DNA of 64,000 nucleotides from NCBI RefSeq assembly GCF_001423745.1, contig NZ_LMPC01000012.1, forward strand, positions 65,981-129,980. Direction: 5' to 3'. The position numbers and the translations under genes were made by a program. Source of the DNA: Arthrobacter sp. Leaf337 (lineage in GTDB: Bacteria; Actinomycetota; Actinomycetes; Actinomycetales; Micrococcaceae). Shown here piece by piece: positions 51,225 through 60,026 of the stretch (positions within the stretch are counted from its first letter, which is position 1; the number at the start of each line of letters is the position of its first letter). The notes beneath the pieces were generated by a model. That model had not been told where the DNA came from, searched no databases, and saw only the letters and a program-made list of their open reading frames with translations.

Positions 51225-51695
51225 CTACGCCCGGGATTCCCGCAACTTTGCGGGCGCATCGCGGGAGAACGCAACCCCGAACCCGATCAGCGCCATGCCC
51301 AGAAAGAGGTGCAGCCAGTTGTCGGCGCTGTTCACGGGAAGGATGTTCACGGGCGAGTCCATTGCCAGGAACTGCCCGACGGTCCAAAGGACCATGTAGG
51401 CGACCCCCGCGCCGATGAGGAAATTCCGGGCCGGCAACGGACGCCGTGACATCAGCACACCTGCCACTCCTGACAGCAAGTGGATGAGGTTGTGGAGGAC
51501 GGACACTTGGAAGACGCCAAGGAGCATGGCCTCCGAGCCGTGTCCGGCAAACGCCAGCGTGCCGTAGTTTGCGGTGATGCCCGGGATGAAACCCAGCACG
51601 CCCAGCACAAATACCGTCACCCCCGCGATAAGTGATGACTTCTGGACGTTCTTCCGCAAACCGAATCGGGCCCTGGCGGCTTCGGATGTTTTCAT
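51225..51695 (-). CDS. DUF4383-family membrane protein
   Basis: 156 residues with four membrane helices. The family hallmark HNLIHLLSGVAGVLMSRRP is present, preceded by LLGVFQVSVL and followed by a second DNWLHLFLGMALIGFG motif. Function unknown; common in actinobacteria. It ends 22 bp from the DUF4232 gene, convergent with it. Confidence 0.88.
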   Translation of the reverse strand: MKTSEAARARFGLRKNVQKSSLIAGVTVFVLGVLGFIPGITANYGTLAFAGHGSEAMLLGVFQVSVLHNLIHLLSGVAGVLMSRRPLPARNFLIGAGVAYMVLWTVGQFLAMDSPVNILPVNSADNWLHLFLGMALIGFGVAFSRDAPAKLRESRA

Positions 51696-51783
51696 GGTGC
51701 CGCTCCTGTTCCCCGGTCACGCTGCTCATGACATGATAAGTCTACTTATGAACCCCTTCGGAGTCCCCCGCTAGCGCCACGGC

Positions 51784-53322
51784 ATGGGTCTTCGGGGACC
51801 GGGAAAGGCAGGCAGGACTGTGACCTCGCTTTGGTTGGACCGTAACCACTCCTTCCGCAGCGACCAGTTCCATCCCCGCAGCACGGTTGACACCGTGGTG
51901 GCAGGGGCCGGGCTGACCGGGCTGGTGGCCGCTTTGCTGCTGGCCCGGTCCGGCAAGAAAGTGCTGGTTGTCGAAGCCCGGAGCCCGGGCGCTGTCACCA
52001 CGGGCAACACCACCGCGAAGGTTTCCCTGCTGCAGGGAACCGTGCTCTCGGCATTGCGCCACCAATATTCAGAGAAAGTGGTGGGTGCCTACGTCGAGAT
52101 GAACCGCGAAGGCCAGGCATGGCTGCTCCGGTACATGGCAGAGCGGAGTGTGCCGTTCCAGCATCGCGATGCCTACACCTACGCCACCTCCACGGACGGA
52201 ACCGAAACCCTCCGCCTCGAATTGGCCGCTGCCCGGGCCGCCGGCCTTGAGGCCGAGTACGTTACCGATCCTGGGCTGCCCTTCCCTGTCAAAGGTGCCG
52301 TCCGTCTTCGCGGACAGGCCCAGATTCATCCCCTGGAAGTCATCGACGCCCTGGTGGACGACGTCCGCTCGCACGGCGGACAGATCGTCTCCGGCGTGCG
52401 GCTGAACGGGCTCCGGGGACTGACCGGGCCGGGGCCGGCGGTAGTCCAGACCGATCACGGCCCTGTTCACGCCCGGGAGGTAGTGCTCGCCACCGGCACA
52501 CCAGTCTTGGACCGCGGGCTCTATTTCGCCAAGCTCAAGGCCCTGCGGTCCTATGCGGCGTCATTCGAACTGCCTGGGACAACCGCCGTGCCGGACGGCA
52601 TGTTCCTTTCGGTTGAGCAGCCGGTCCGTTCCCTGCGCGACTACCCCGGCGACGGCCGCCGACTGATCCTGGTGGGTGGCAACGGTCACCCTGTGGGCCG
52701 CGCCAGGTCAGCGCAGGCCTACCTCGACACTCTGGTTGAATGGACAACGGCCCAGTTCCCGGGTGCCAGCCTCACCCACTCCTGGTCCGCGCAGGACTAC
52801 CAGGCCACCAACCTGATGCCGTTCTTCGGCAAGCTCCCGCGGGGGCAGGGCCGGGTCTATTTCGCCACCGGCTACAACAAATGGGGCATGACCAACGCCG
52901 TGGGTGCGGCGCTGGACATCACCGCCGACATCCTCGGCACGCGGCTCCCCTGGGCCAGCATCATCCACCACCGGGTCACGTCCCCGGCCGGGGCCGCCTC
53001 CGCGGTCTCCATTAATGCTGCCGTTGCGGCCACCGTGGCACGGGACTGGGGGCAGGTGGGACTCAAGCGCCTGGATGAGTCGCGCGAGCCACCGCCTGAG
53101 GGGGCAGGCCTGGTGACCCGTCGCGGCCGGAAACCCGTAGCCGTGTCCACCGTCGACGGCGTCCGATGCCAACTGTCCGCCGTCTGCACGCATCTGGGCG
53201 GAATCGTGCGCTGGAACGACAGCGAAAAGTCCTGGGACTGCCCGCTGCACGGCTCCCGCTTCAGCAGCGACGGGACGGTGCTGGAAGGACCAGCCACCCG
53301 GAACCTCCGCCAGATTGACTGA
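51784..53322 (+). CDS. FAD-dependent oxidoreductase with C-terminal Rieske domain
   Basis: 512 residues. A DAO-type FAD domain (VDTVVAGAGLTGLVAALLLARSGKKVLVVEA) spans about 1-400; the GNTTAKVSLLQG motif is typical of the branch that carries a Rieske tail. The C-terminal Rieske domain has both cluster motifs, CTHLG and CPLHGSRFS. Electron transfer between flavin and the 2Fe-2S cluster is implied; the substrate is unknown. The start may be GTG 51820 rather than ATG 51784. It ends just before the lhr region. Confidence 0.9.
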   Translation: MGLRGPGKAGRTVTSLWLDRNHSFRSDQFHPRSTVDTVVAGAGLTGLVAALLLARSGKKVLVVEARSPGAVTTGNTTAKVSLLQGTVLSALRHQYSEKVVGAYVEMNREGQAWLLRYMAERSVPFQHRDAYTYATSTDGTETLRLELAAARAAGLEAEYVTDPGLPFPVKGAVRLRGQAQIHPLEVIDALVDDVRSHGGQIVSGVRLNGLRGLTGPGPAVVQTDHGPVHAREVVLATGTPVLDRGLYFAKLKALRSYAASFELPGTTAVPDGMFLSVEQPVRSLRDYPGDGRRLILVGGNGHPVGRARSAQAYLDTLVEWTTAQFPGASLTHSWSAQDYQATNLMPFFGKLPRGQGRVYFATGYNKWGMTNAVGAALDITADILGTRLPWASIIHHRVTSPAGAASAVSINAAVAATVARDWGQVGLKRLDESREPPPEGAGLVTRRGRKPVAVSTVDGVRCQLSAVCTHLGGIVRWNDSEKSWDCPLHGSRFSSDGTVLEGPATRNLRQID

Positions 53323-53437
53323 CCCGGCGGAACCGGCCCCGCTGCCGGTGCCGCCGGACGGCGGCGTGCCCGGTGCAGCGAACGGTGCGATGAAACGTGC
53401 CGCCAATAGTGTCAGTGCTGTAAGGCATGATGGAGGA

Positions 53438-56400
53438 ATGCAGGGGAAGGAGCCCGCCGGCGGCGCATTAGGTGAGACACCGTCCGCGCGGACCATGGAC
53501 AGGTTCAGCGAGTCCACCAGGGAGTGGTTCCTCGGCGCTTTTTCGGCACCGACGCCTGCACAAATCGGCGCCTGGCAGGCCATCTCGTCCGGTTCGCATG
53601 CGCTGGTGGTCGCCCCGACAGGATCCGGCAAAACCCTGGCGGCATTCCTCTGGGCGCTCGACCGCCTCCAGTCATCCGCTCCCGCCGAGCCGGAAGCCCT
53701 GCCGGGTCTCGACCCGGCAGCCAAAGGCAGGAAGCCGAAGGCGCCCAAGCGTAAAACACGCGTCCTGTACATTTCGCCGCTGAAGGCGCTTGGCGTCGAC
53801 GTCGAACGCAACCTCCGCGCGCCGCTCATTGGGATCACCCAGACCGCCAAAAGGCTGGGCCTGCCAGCCCCGCTGATCACCGTGGGCGTTCGTTCGGGAG
53901 ATACGACGACGGCGGACCGCCGCGCGCTGCTCAGCCACCCGCCGGACATCCTCATCACCACCCCGGAATCACTGTTCCTGATGCTCACGTCCAGGGCCCG
54001 GGAAACACTGGCCGAGGTGGACACCATCATCGTGGATGAGGTCCACGCCGTTGCCGGCACCAAGCGCGGCGCGCACCTGGCCGTCTCGCTGGAACGCCTG
54101 GACGCACTTCTGCCCGAGCCCGCGCAGCGGATCGGCCTTTCGGCCACTGTGGAGCCCCGCGAACTCGTGGCCCAGTTCCTGGCCGGTTCCGCACCGGTGG
54201 AAATCGTGGCACCGCCGTCGAAGAAGAACTGGGACCTGACGGTTTCCGTGCCGGTGGAGGACATGTCCGATCTGCAGGGGGCCGCCGGCGCCTTTGATTC
54301 CGGGCCCGCTTCCGGGCTGCAGCCGCAGGCATCCATCTGGCCGCATGTTGAGGAAAAGATTGTGGACCTGGTGATGGCCAACCAGTCCACTATCGTGTTC
54401 GCCAACTCGCGCCGCCTGGCTGAACGGCTGACGGCACGCCTCAACGAGATCTATGCCGAACGCCAGCTGGTGGCGGCGGGCGGCTGGGGAGAATTCGGCG
54501 CCGGGGCACAGGATTTCGAAGCGGTGCCAGCCGGCGGGCCGGCGGGTGGACCCGGCCGAGCGCCAGCTGATGGACCGGCCGGAGTGCCGGCAGCGGAGGC
54601 CGGCACTCCGACGTCCACGGCAACCCCCGCGCACATGATGGCACAGGCAGGCAGCACCGCGGGCGCCGACCCCGTCCTGGCCCGGGCGCACCACGGCTCC
54701 GTCTCCAAGGACCAGCGTGCGCTGATCGAAGACGACCTCAAGTCGGGCCGGCTGCGGTGCGTTGTTGCCACGTCCTCCCTTGAGCTTGGAATCGACATGG
54801 GCGCCGTGGACCTGGTGGTCCAGGTGGAGTCGCCGCCGTCCGTGGCCAGCGGGCTGCAGCGGGTGGGCCGCGCAGGTCACCAGGTGGGTGAAGTCTCGCA
54901 GGGCGTCCTGTTCCCCAAGCACCGCGCCGACCTCGTGCACACCGCCATCACCGTGGAACGCATGCTGGGCGGCAAGATCGAACGGCTCAGCGTTCCCGCC
55001 AACCCGCTGGACATCCTGGCGCAGCAGACAGTGGCCGCCACCGCGCTGGGCTCCATCGACGTGGAGGAATGGTTCTCCACTGTCCGCCACTCGGCCCCGT
55101 TCGCGTCCCTCCCCCGCTCGGCGTTCGAGGCCACCCTGGACCTGCTGGCCGGCCGCTACCCGTCCGACGAATTCGCCGAGCTCAGGCCGAGGATCATCTG
55201 GGACCGCAATGCCGGCACCATCGAAGGCCGCCCCGGGGCGCAGCGGCTCGCCGTGACATCCGGCGGTACCATTCCGGACCGCGGACTGTTCGGCGTCTAC
55301 ATCATCGGCACCGAGGTGGAAGGCTCCTCGTCGCCGTCCAGCGAGGGCAAAGCTGCCAGCCCGGGTGCTTCCGCCGCCAAGGGCGGTCGGCGCGTGGGCG
55401 AACTCGACGAGGAAATGGTCTACGAATCCCGGGTGGGAGATATCTTTGCCCTGGGCGCCACCAGCTGGAAGATCGAGGACATCACGCACGACCGCGTCCT
55501 TGTTTCCCCGGCCTTCGGCCAGCCGGGCAAGCTCCCGTTCTGGAAAGGCGATTCGCTGGGCCGGCCGGTTGACCTGGGCCGCGCCCTCGGCGCGTTCGTC
55601 CGCGAACTGTCCGCGTCCGACGTCGGCCCCGCCACCGAGCGCTGCAAAGCCAGCGGCCTGGACGACTTCGCCGCCAACAACCTGATCCAGTACCTCGCCG
55701 AACAGAAGCTCGCCACCGAAGTGGTCCCCAGCGACACCACGCTGGTGGTGGAGCGGTTCCATGACGAGCTGGGCGACTGGCGGGTGGTGCTGCACAGCCC
55801 GTTCGGCATGCCTGTACATGCGCCCTGGGCCCTCGCCGTGGGCCAGCGGCTGCACCAGCGCTACGGGATGGACGGCTCCGCCATGGCCGCGGACGACGGC
55901 ATTGTGCTGCGGGTGCCCATGATGGAGGACGAACCGCCGGGCGCCGAGCTGTTCCTCTTCGAACCCGACGAGCTTGAGCAGATCGTCACAGCGGAAGTGG
56001 GCGGCAGCGCCCTCTTTGCCTCGCGCTTCCGCGAGTGCGCTGCCCGGGCGCTGCTGCTGCCCCGGCAGAACCCTGGGAAGCGGCAGCCCCTGTGGCAGCA
56101 GCGCCAGCGGTCCGCGCAGTTGCTGGACGTGGCACGGAAGTATCCCACGTTCCCGATCGTGCTGGAAACCGTGCGCGAATGCCTGCAGGATGTCTACGAT
56201 CTCCCGGCACTGAAGGACATCGCGGCGTCCATTGAGCGGCGCGAACTGCGGATCCTCCAGACCACCACCCAGCAGCCCTCCCCGTTCGCGAAGTCCCTGC
56301 TGTTCGGCTACGTGGCCCAGTTCCTTTACGAGGGCGATTCGCCCCTTGCGGAGCGCCGGGCTGCCGCGTTGGCCCTGGATTCAACCCTGCTCAACGAGCT

Positions 56401-58522
56401 CCTGGGCCGGGTGGAGCTGCGCGAACTGCTGGACGCCAAGGTCATCGAAGCCACCGAGCGTGAACTGCAGCGGCTAGCCCCGGACCGCCGGGTGCGGGGC
56501 ATGGAGGGAGTCGCGGACCTGCTGCGCCTCCTCGGACCGCTGACGCCCGACGAAGTGGCGGCGCGGCTGGAACCGGCGGCTGGGCCTGCCCCGGCGGTTG
56601 AGCCCGCCCCGCTCTCGCTGGTTGAGCCCGCCGCCGTAGCGGACGCCGTCGCCCACCTCACCGCCCTGCAGCGGGCCAACCGCGCACTCAAGGTGAACAT
56701 CGGCGGCGTCGAACGCTTTGCGGCCGTGGAGGACGCCGCCCGCCTGCGGGACGCCATCGGTGTGCCCCTGCCCATGGGGGTGCCGCTGGCGTTCATCGAG
56801 CCCGTGGCCGATCCCCTGGGCGACCTCGTCTCCCGCTACGCCCGCACCCACGGGCCGTTCACTGCAGCGGAAGCAGCGGCCCGGCTGGGACTCGGCGTCG
56901 CCGTTGTCAGCACCGCGCTCAAGCGGCTCGCCGCGGACGGCCGCGCGGTGGAGGGCGAGTTCCGGCCGCATGCCCCGCAGCCGGAACACCAGCCCGCACC
57001 CGCCCTCGAAACCGAAGTACCGGGTGATGCTGCGGCCCCGGCTGCGCCGGTCGCTTCGGTCACGACACTGGCCGGCACCAGTGAATGGTGCGATGCCGAG
57101 GTGCTGCGGAAACTGCGCCGCCGCTCGCTGGCCGCGCTGCGGGCCGAAGTGGAGCCGGTGGACGGCGCCGCCTACGGACGGTTCCTCCCTGCCTGGCAAA
57201 ACGTCCGGATCCCCGGACGCGGCAGGGGTCAGTCCGCCCTGCGGGGTCTGGACGGCATCATTACCGCCGTCGACCAGCTCTCCGGCGTGCCGGTTCCGGC
57301 CTCCGCATGGGAACCGCTTGTCCTCGCCGGCCGCATCAGTGACTACCAGCCCGCCATGCTGGATGAACTGATGGCCGCCGGAGAGGTCCTCTGGTCCGGC
57401 GCCGGTGCGCTGCCCGGCAATGACGGCTGGGTGAGCCTGCACCTCGCGGACTCGGCCGAACTCACCCTCAACCCTTCACCGGACTACGAGCCCGGGGACG
57501 CGCAGCGGCGGCTGCTGGAGCACCTGCAGAACAACGGCGGCGGCTATTTCTTCCGCCAGCTGAAGGACATTGCCGGCGGTATGGACTCCGTGCTCAGCGA
57601 CCAGGATGTGGTGGCCGCCCTGTGGGACCTCGCGTGGGCAGGCCGCATCACCGGCGATACCTTCGCTCCGGTCCGTGCCATGATCGCCGGTGGCCACACA
57701 GCGCACCGGCAGGTAGCCCGGGCCCCGCGGGCTCGCGCACCGCGCATGAGCAGGCTGGGACGCGCCCACGGCACGGGCCTCATGGGATCTGCCGGGCTGA
57801 CCGGCGGACGCTATGGGTCCGTGACCGGCGCCGCTCCCACCCCGCCGCTGGCGGCCGGACGGTGGTCGGCCCTCCCGCCGCCGGAACTGGACCCCACCAT
57901 CCACGCCCGCGCCACGGCCGAACTGCTGCTGGACCGGTACGGCGTCGTGACGCGCGGTTCCGTCATGGCGGAGAACATTCTGGGTGGATTCGGCCTGATG
58001 TACAAAGTCCTCGCCAGGCTGGAAGAGGCCGGGCGCTGCCGCCGGGGCTACTTCATTGAACACCTCGGCGCCGCCCAGTTTGCGGTTCCTGCCACGGTGG
58101 ACCGGCTGCGCTCGTACTCGGAGGACTCGCAGCTGGCGAAGCCGGAGCCCGTCGCCCTGGCGCTTGCCGCGACGGACCCCGCCAACCCCTACGGCGCCGC
58201 CCTCCCGTGGCCCGCGCTCAACGTCGAAGCCGGCAGCGGCCATCGCCCGGGCCGGAAGGCCGGGGCCCTGGTGGTGATGGTCGACGGCGCGTTGGCGTTT
58301 TACGTGGAACGCGGCGGCAAGACGCTGCTCGCCTTCGACGACGACCCGGAGGTGCTGGCCGCCGCCGCGGCGGCGCTTGTCGGGGTAGTCCGGCGCGGAG
58401 CCGTGGACAAGCTCATCATGGAGAAGGTCAACGGCCACGGCATCCTGGACACGCCCGTGGCCGCAGCCCTGACCCACGCCGGCGCTTATTCCACCCCGAA
58501 AGGACTGAGAATTCGTGCCTGA
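53438..58522 (+). CDS. lhr: Lhr, large ATP-dependent helicase
   Basis: About 1694 residues (the frame is open from TTG 53315; ATG 53438 and ATG 53495 are the likeliest starts, before FSESTREWFLGAFSAPTPAQ). Core motifs: Q motif TPAQIGAW, Walker A VAPTGSGKTLAAFLW, DEVH box IIVDEVHAVAGTKRG, SAT in GLSATVEP, and motif VI VGRAGHQ. An Ala/Gly/Pro-rich insert (about 360-420) splits the second RecA domain. The winged-helix and long C-terminal Lhr domains follow. Lhr is a 3'-5' single-strand translocase linked to repair of alkylation and crosslinks. It overlaps nei2 by 8 nt. Confidence 0.95.
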   Translation: MQGKEPAGGALGETPSARTMDRFSESTREWFLGAFSAPTPAQIGAWQAISSGSHALVVAPTGSGKTLAAFLWALDRLQSSAPAEPEALPGLDPAAKGRKPKAPKRKTRVLYISPLKALGVDVERNLRAPLIGITQTAKRLGLPAPLITVGVRSGDTTTADRRALLSHPPDILITTPESLFLMLTSRARETLAEVDTIIVDEVHAVAGTKRGAHLAVSLERLDALLPEPAQRIGLSATVEPRELVAQFLAGSAPVEIVAPPSKKNWDLTVSVPVEDMSDLQGAAGAFDSGPASGLQPQASIWPHVEEKIVDLVMANQSTIVFANSRRLAERLTARLNEIYAERQLVAAGGWGEFGAGAQDFEAVPAGGPAGGPGRAPADGPAGVPAAEAGTPTSTATPAHMMAQAGSTAGADPVLARAHHGSVSKDQRALIEDDLKSGRLRCVVATSSLELGIDMGAVDLVVQVESPPSVASGLQRVGRAGHQVGEVSQGVLFPKHRADLVHTAITVERMLGGKIERLSVPANPLDILAQQTVAATALGSIDVEEWFSTVRHSAPFASLPRSAFEATLDLLAGRYPSDEFAELRPRIIWDRNAGTIEGRPGAQRLAVTSGGTIPDRGLFGVYIIGTEVEGSSSPSSEGKAASPGASAAKGGRRVGELDEEMVYESRVGDIFALGATSWKIEDITHDRVLVSPAFGQPGKLPFWKGDSLGRPVDLGRALGAFVRELSASDVGPATERCKASGLDDFAANNLIQYLAEQKLATEVVPSDTTLVVERFHDELGDWRVVLHSPFGMPVHAPWALAVGQRLHQRYGMDGSAMAADDGIVLRVPMMEDEPPGAELFLFEPDELEQIVTAEVGGSALFASRFRECAARALLLPRQNPGKRQPLWQQRQRSAQLLDVARKYPTFPIVLETVRECLQDVYDLPALKDIAASIERRELRILQTTTQQPSPFAKSLLFGYVAQFLYEGDSPLAERRAAALALDSTLLNELLGRVELRELLDAKVIEATERELQRLAPDRRVRGMEGVADLLRLLGPLTPDEVAARLEPAAGPAPAVEPAPLSLVEPAAVADAVAHLTALQRANRALKVNIGGVERFAAVEDAARLRDAIGVPLPMGVPLAFIEPVADPLGDLVSRYARTHGPFTAAEAAARLGLGVAVVSTALKRLAADGRAVEGEFRPHAPQPEHQPAPALETEVPGDAAAPAAPVASVTTLAGTSEWCDAEVLRKLRRRSLAALRAEVEPVDGAAYGRFLPAWQNVRIPGRGRGQSALRGLDGIITAVDQLSGVPVPASAWEPLVLAGRISDYQPAMLDELMAAGEVLWSGAGALPGNDGWVSLHLADSAELTLNPSPDYEPGDAQRRLLEHLQNNGGGYFFRQLKDIAGGMDSVLSDQDVVAALWDLAWAGRITGDTFAPVRAMIAGGHTAHRQVARAPRARAPRMSRLGRAHGTGLMGSAGLTGGRYGSVTGAAPTPPLAAGRWSALPPPELDPTIHARATAELLLDRYGVVTRGSVMAENILGGFGLMYKVLARLEEAGRCRRGYFIEHLGAAQFAVPATVDRLRSYSEDSQLAKPEPVALALAATDPANPYGAALPWPALNVEAGSGHRPGRKAGALVVMVDGALAFYVERGGKTLLAFDDDPEVLAAAAAALVGVVRRGAVDKLIMEKVNGHGILDTPVAAALTHAGAYSTPKGLRIRA

Positions 58523-59354
58523 AGGCGACTCCGTCTGGCGGGCGGCCGCGCAGCTTCACGCGGCCCTGGCCGGACACCAGCTCACAGCCTCCGATTTCCG
58601 TGTGCCCCGGTTCGCCACCCTGAAGCTGGCAGGCTGGACCGTGGACGAGGTGGTGCCCCGCGGCAAGCACCTCCTCATGCGCCTTCGAAGTCCCGCTGAG
58701 GAACGCCTGACCATCCATTCGCACCTGAAGATGGAAGGCGCATGGCAGGTCTACCCGCCCGGCGGACGCTGGCGGAAACCGGGGTTCACTGCCCGGTGCG
58801 TGCTCCGCACAGCCACCGCGGACGCCGTCGGGTTTTCCCTCGGCATCCTGGAAGTGGTCCGTACGGCTGACGAGGACTCCGTCGTCGGACACCTCGGGCC
58901 GGACCTGCTCGGGCCGGACTGGGACATGGAGGAGGCTGAACGGCGGCTGCGCGCGGCGCCGGAGGTTCCCATCGGCGTGGCCCTGCTGGACCAGCGCAAC
59001 CTCGCCGGCATCGGCAACATCTACCGCTGCGAGGCCTGCTTCCTGTCCGGCATCCACCCCGCCGCGCCGGTCTCCGATGTCACCGACCTGCCCGCCATGA
59101 TGGCAACCGCCAAACAGTTGCTGGAAGCCAACCTCGGACCGGGCCGGCGCACCACAGTCCTTAACCCGCGCGGAATGCCGGTGGGCCGGATGGCCGGCCG
59201 GCCTGGATACTGGGTATACCGCCGCGAGCACCAGCCGTGCCTGAAATGCGGTACGCCCATCCGCCACGGGGTGCTCGCCACACAGGCCGGCACCGAAGAG
59301 CGGGACATCTATTGGTGCCCGAGTTGCCAGCCGCCGCCGGCAGGAACCGACTGA
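58515..59354 (+). CDS. nei: Nei2-type DNA glycosylase/AP lyase
   Basis: 279 residues from GTG 58515. After the start, Pro2 and Glu3 (VPEGDSVWRAAAQLH) are the catalytic N-terminus of Fpg/Nei enzymes. The H2TH domain (LLDQRNLAGIGNIYRCEACFLSGIHP) and a C-terminal zinc finger (CLKCGTPI...WCPSC) are intact. It removes oxidised pyrimidines and nicks the strand. Overlap with lhr suggests coupled translation and joint action in repair. Confidence 0.94.
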   Translation: MPEGDSVWRAAAQLHAALAGHQLTASDFRVPRFATLKLAGWTVDEVVPRGKHLLMRLRSPAEERLTIHSHLKMEGAWQVYPPGGRWRKPGFTARCVLRTATADAVGFSLGILEVVRTADEDSVVGHLGPDLLGPDWDMEEAERRLRAAPEVPIGVALLDQRNLAGIGNIYRCEACFLSGIHPAAPVSDVTDLPAMMATAKQLLEANLGPGRRTTVLNPRGMPVGRMAGRPGYWVYRREHQPCLKCGTPIRHGVLATQAGTEERDIYWCPSCQPPPAGTD

Positions 59355-59974
59355 TCCGGGCCTGACCCGGGCGGCAGCGGGCGGGAAGCCACCGGCACCG
59401 TGAACCGCGGCAACAGCAACTGCACCAGGGGACCGATGGCCAATGCGTAGACCACCGTGCCCACTCCGACGGATCCGCCCAGCAACCAGCCGGTTGCGAG
59501 GACAACGATTTCGATGCCCGTCCGGGACGTCCGCACCGACCACCCGGTCCGCCGCGCCAGGCCGGTCATGAGGCCGTCGCGGGCGCCGGGGCCGAAACGT
59601 GCGCCAATATAACAGGCCGACGCGATCCCGTTGAGCAGGACCGCCCCCGCCAGCATGCCGATCTGGCCGCCCAGATGTGAGAACTCCGGAATCAGCGCCA
59701 GCCCGACATCAGCAAAGACCCCCACCAGCACGGCGTTGCACAAGGTGCCGAACCCGGGCCACTGGCGGAGCGGAATCCACAGGAGCAGGACGAGGAAGCT
59801 CACGATGACCACCACCGCCCCAATGGAGAGGCCCGTCTTTCCCGCAAGACCCTGGTGGAAGACATCCCAGGGGTCCAGGCCCAGGCCGGCGCGGATGAAC
59901 ATGGCCAGCGAGATGCCGTACATGGCCAGGCCGGTGAACAGTTGGAGGAGTCTGCGTGTCATCATGACGTCCAT
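59309..59974 (-). CDS. YczE-type membrane protein
   Basis: 221 residues with about five membrane helices. RLLQLFTGLAMYGISLAMFIRAGLGLDPWDVFHQGLA and the motif FGPGARDGLMTGLARRTGWSVRTSRTGIEI mark the YczE/YyaS group. Its gene is divergent from a MocR regulator, the known YczE-YczR pairing; the transported compound is unknown. The last 46 nt overlap the end of nei on the other strand. The start is ATG 59974 or 59962. Confidence 0.88.
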   Translation of the reverse strand: MDVMMTRRLLQLFTGLAMYGISLAMFIRAGLGLDPWDVFHQGLAGKTGLSIGAVVVIVSFLVLLLWIPLRQWPGFGTLCNAVLVGVFADVGLALIPEFSHLGGQIGMLAGAVLLNGIASACYIGARFGPGARDGLMTGLARRTGWSVRTSRTGIEIVVLATGWLLGGSVGVGTVVYALAIGPLVQLLLPRFTVPVASRPLPPGSGPDQSVPAGGGWQLGHQ

Positions 59975-59985
59975 CCTCCGTCAGA

Positions 59986-60022
59986 ACTGGCCTTGCAATC
60001 CATATCCAGTTTGAGATACTGG
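59986..60022. promoter_or_regulatory. Operator half-sites and promoter between yczE and mocR genes
   Basis: Three half-sites occur: ACTGG (59986-59990), CCAGT (60006-60010), ACTGG (60018-60022). The last two form CCAGT-N7-ACTGG and the first two ACTGG-N15-CCAGT. TTGCAA (59993-59998), 16 bp and GATACT (60015-60020) form a promoter for the MocR gene, whose ATG is 6 nt further, so its mRNA is probably leaderless. Confidence 0.65.
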
Positions 60023-60026
60023 CTAC

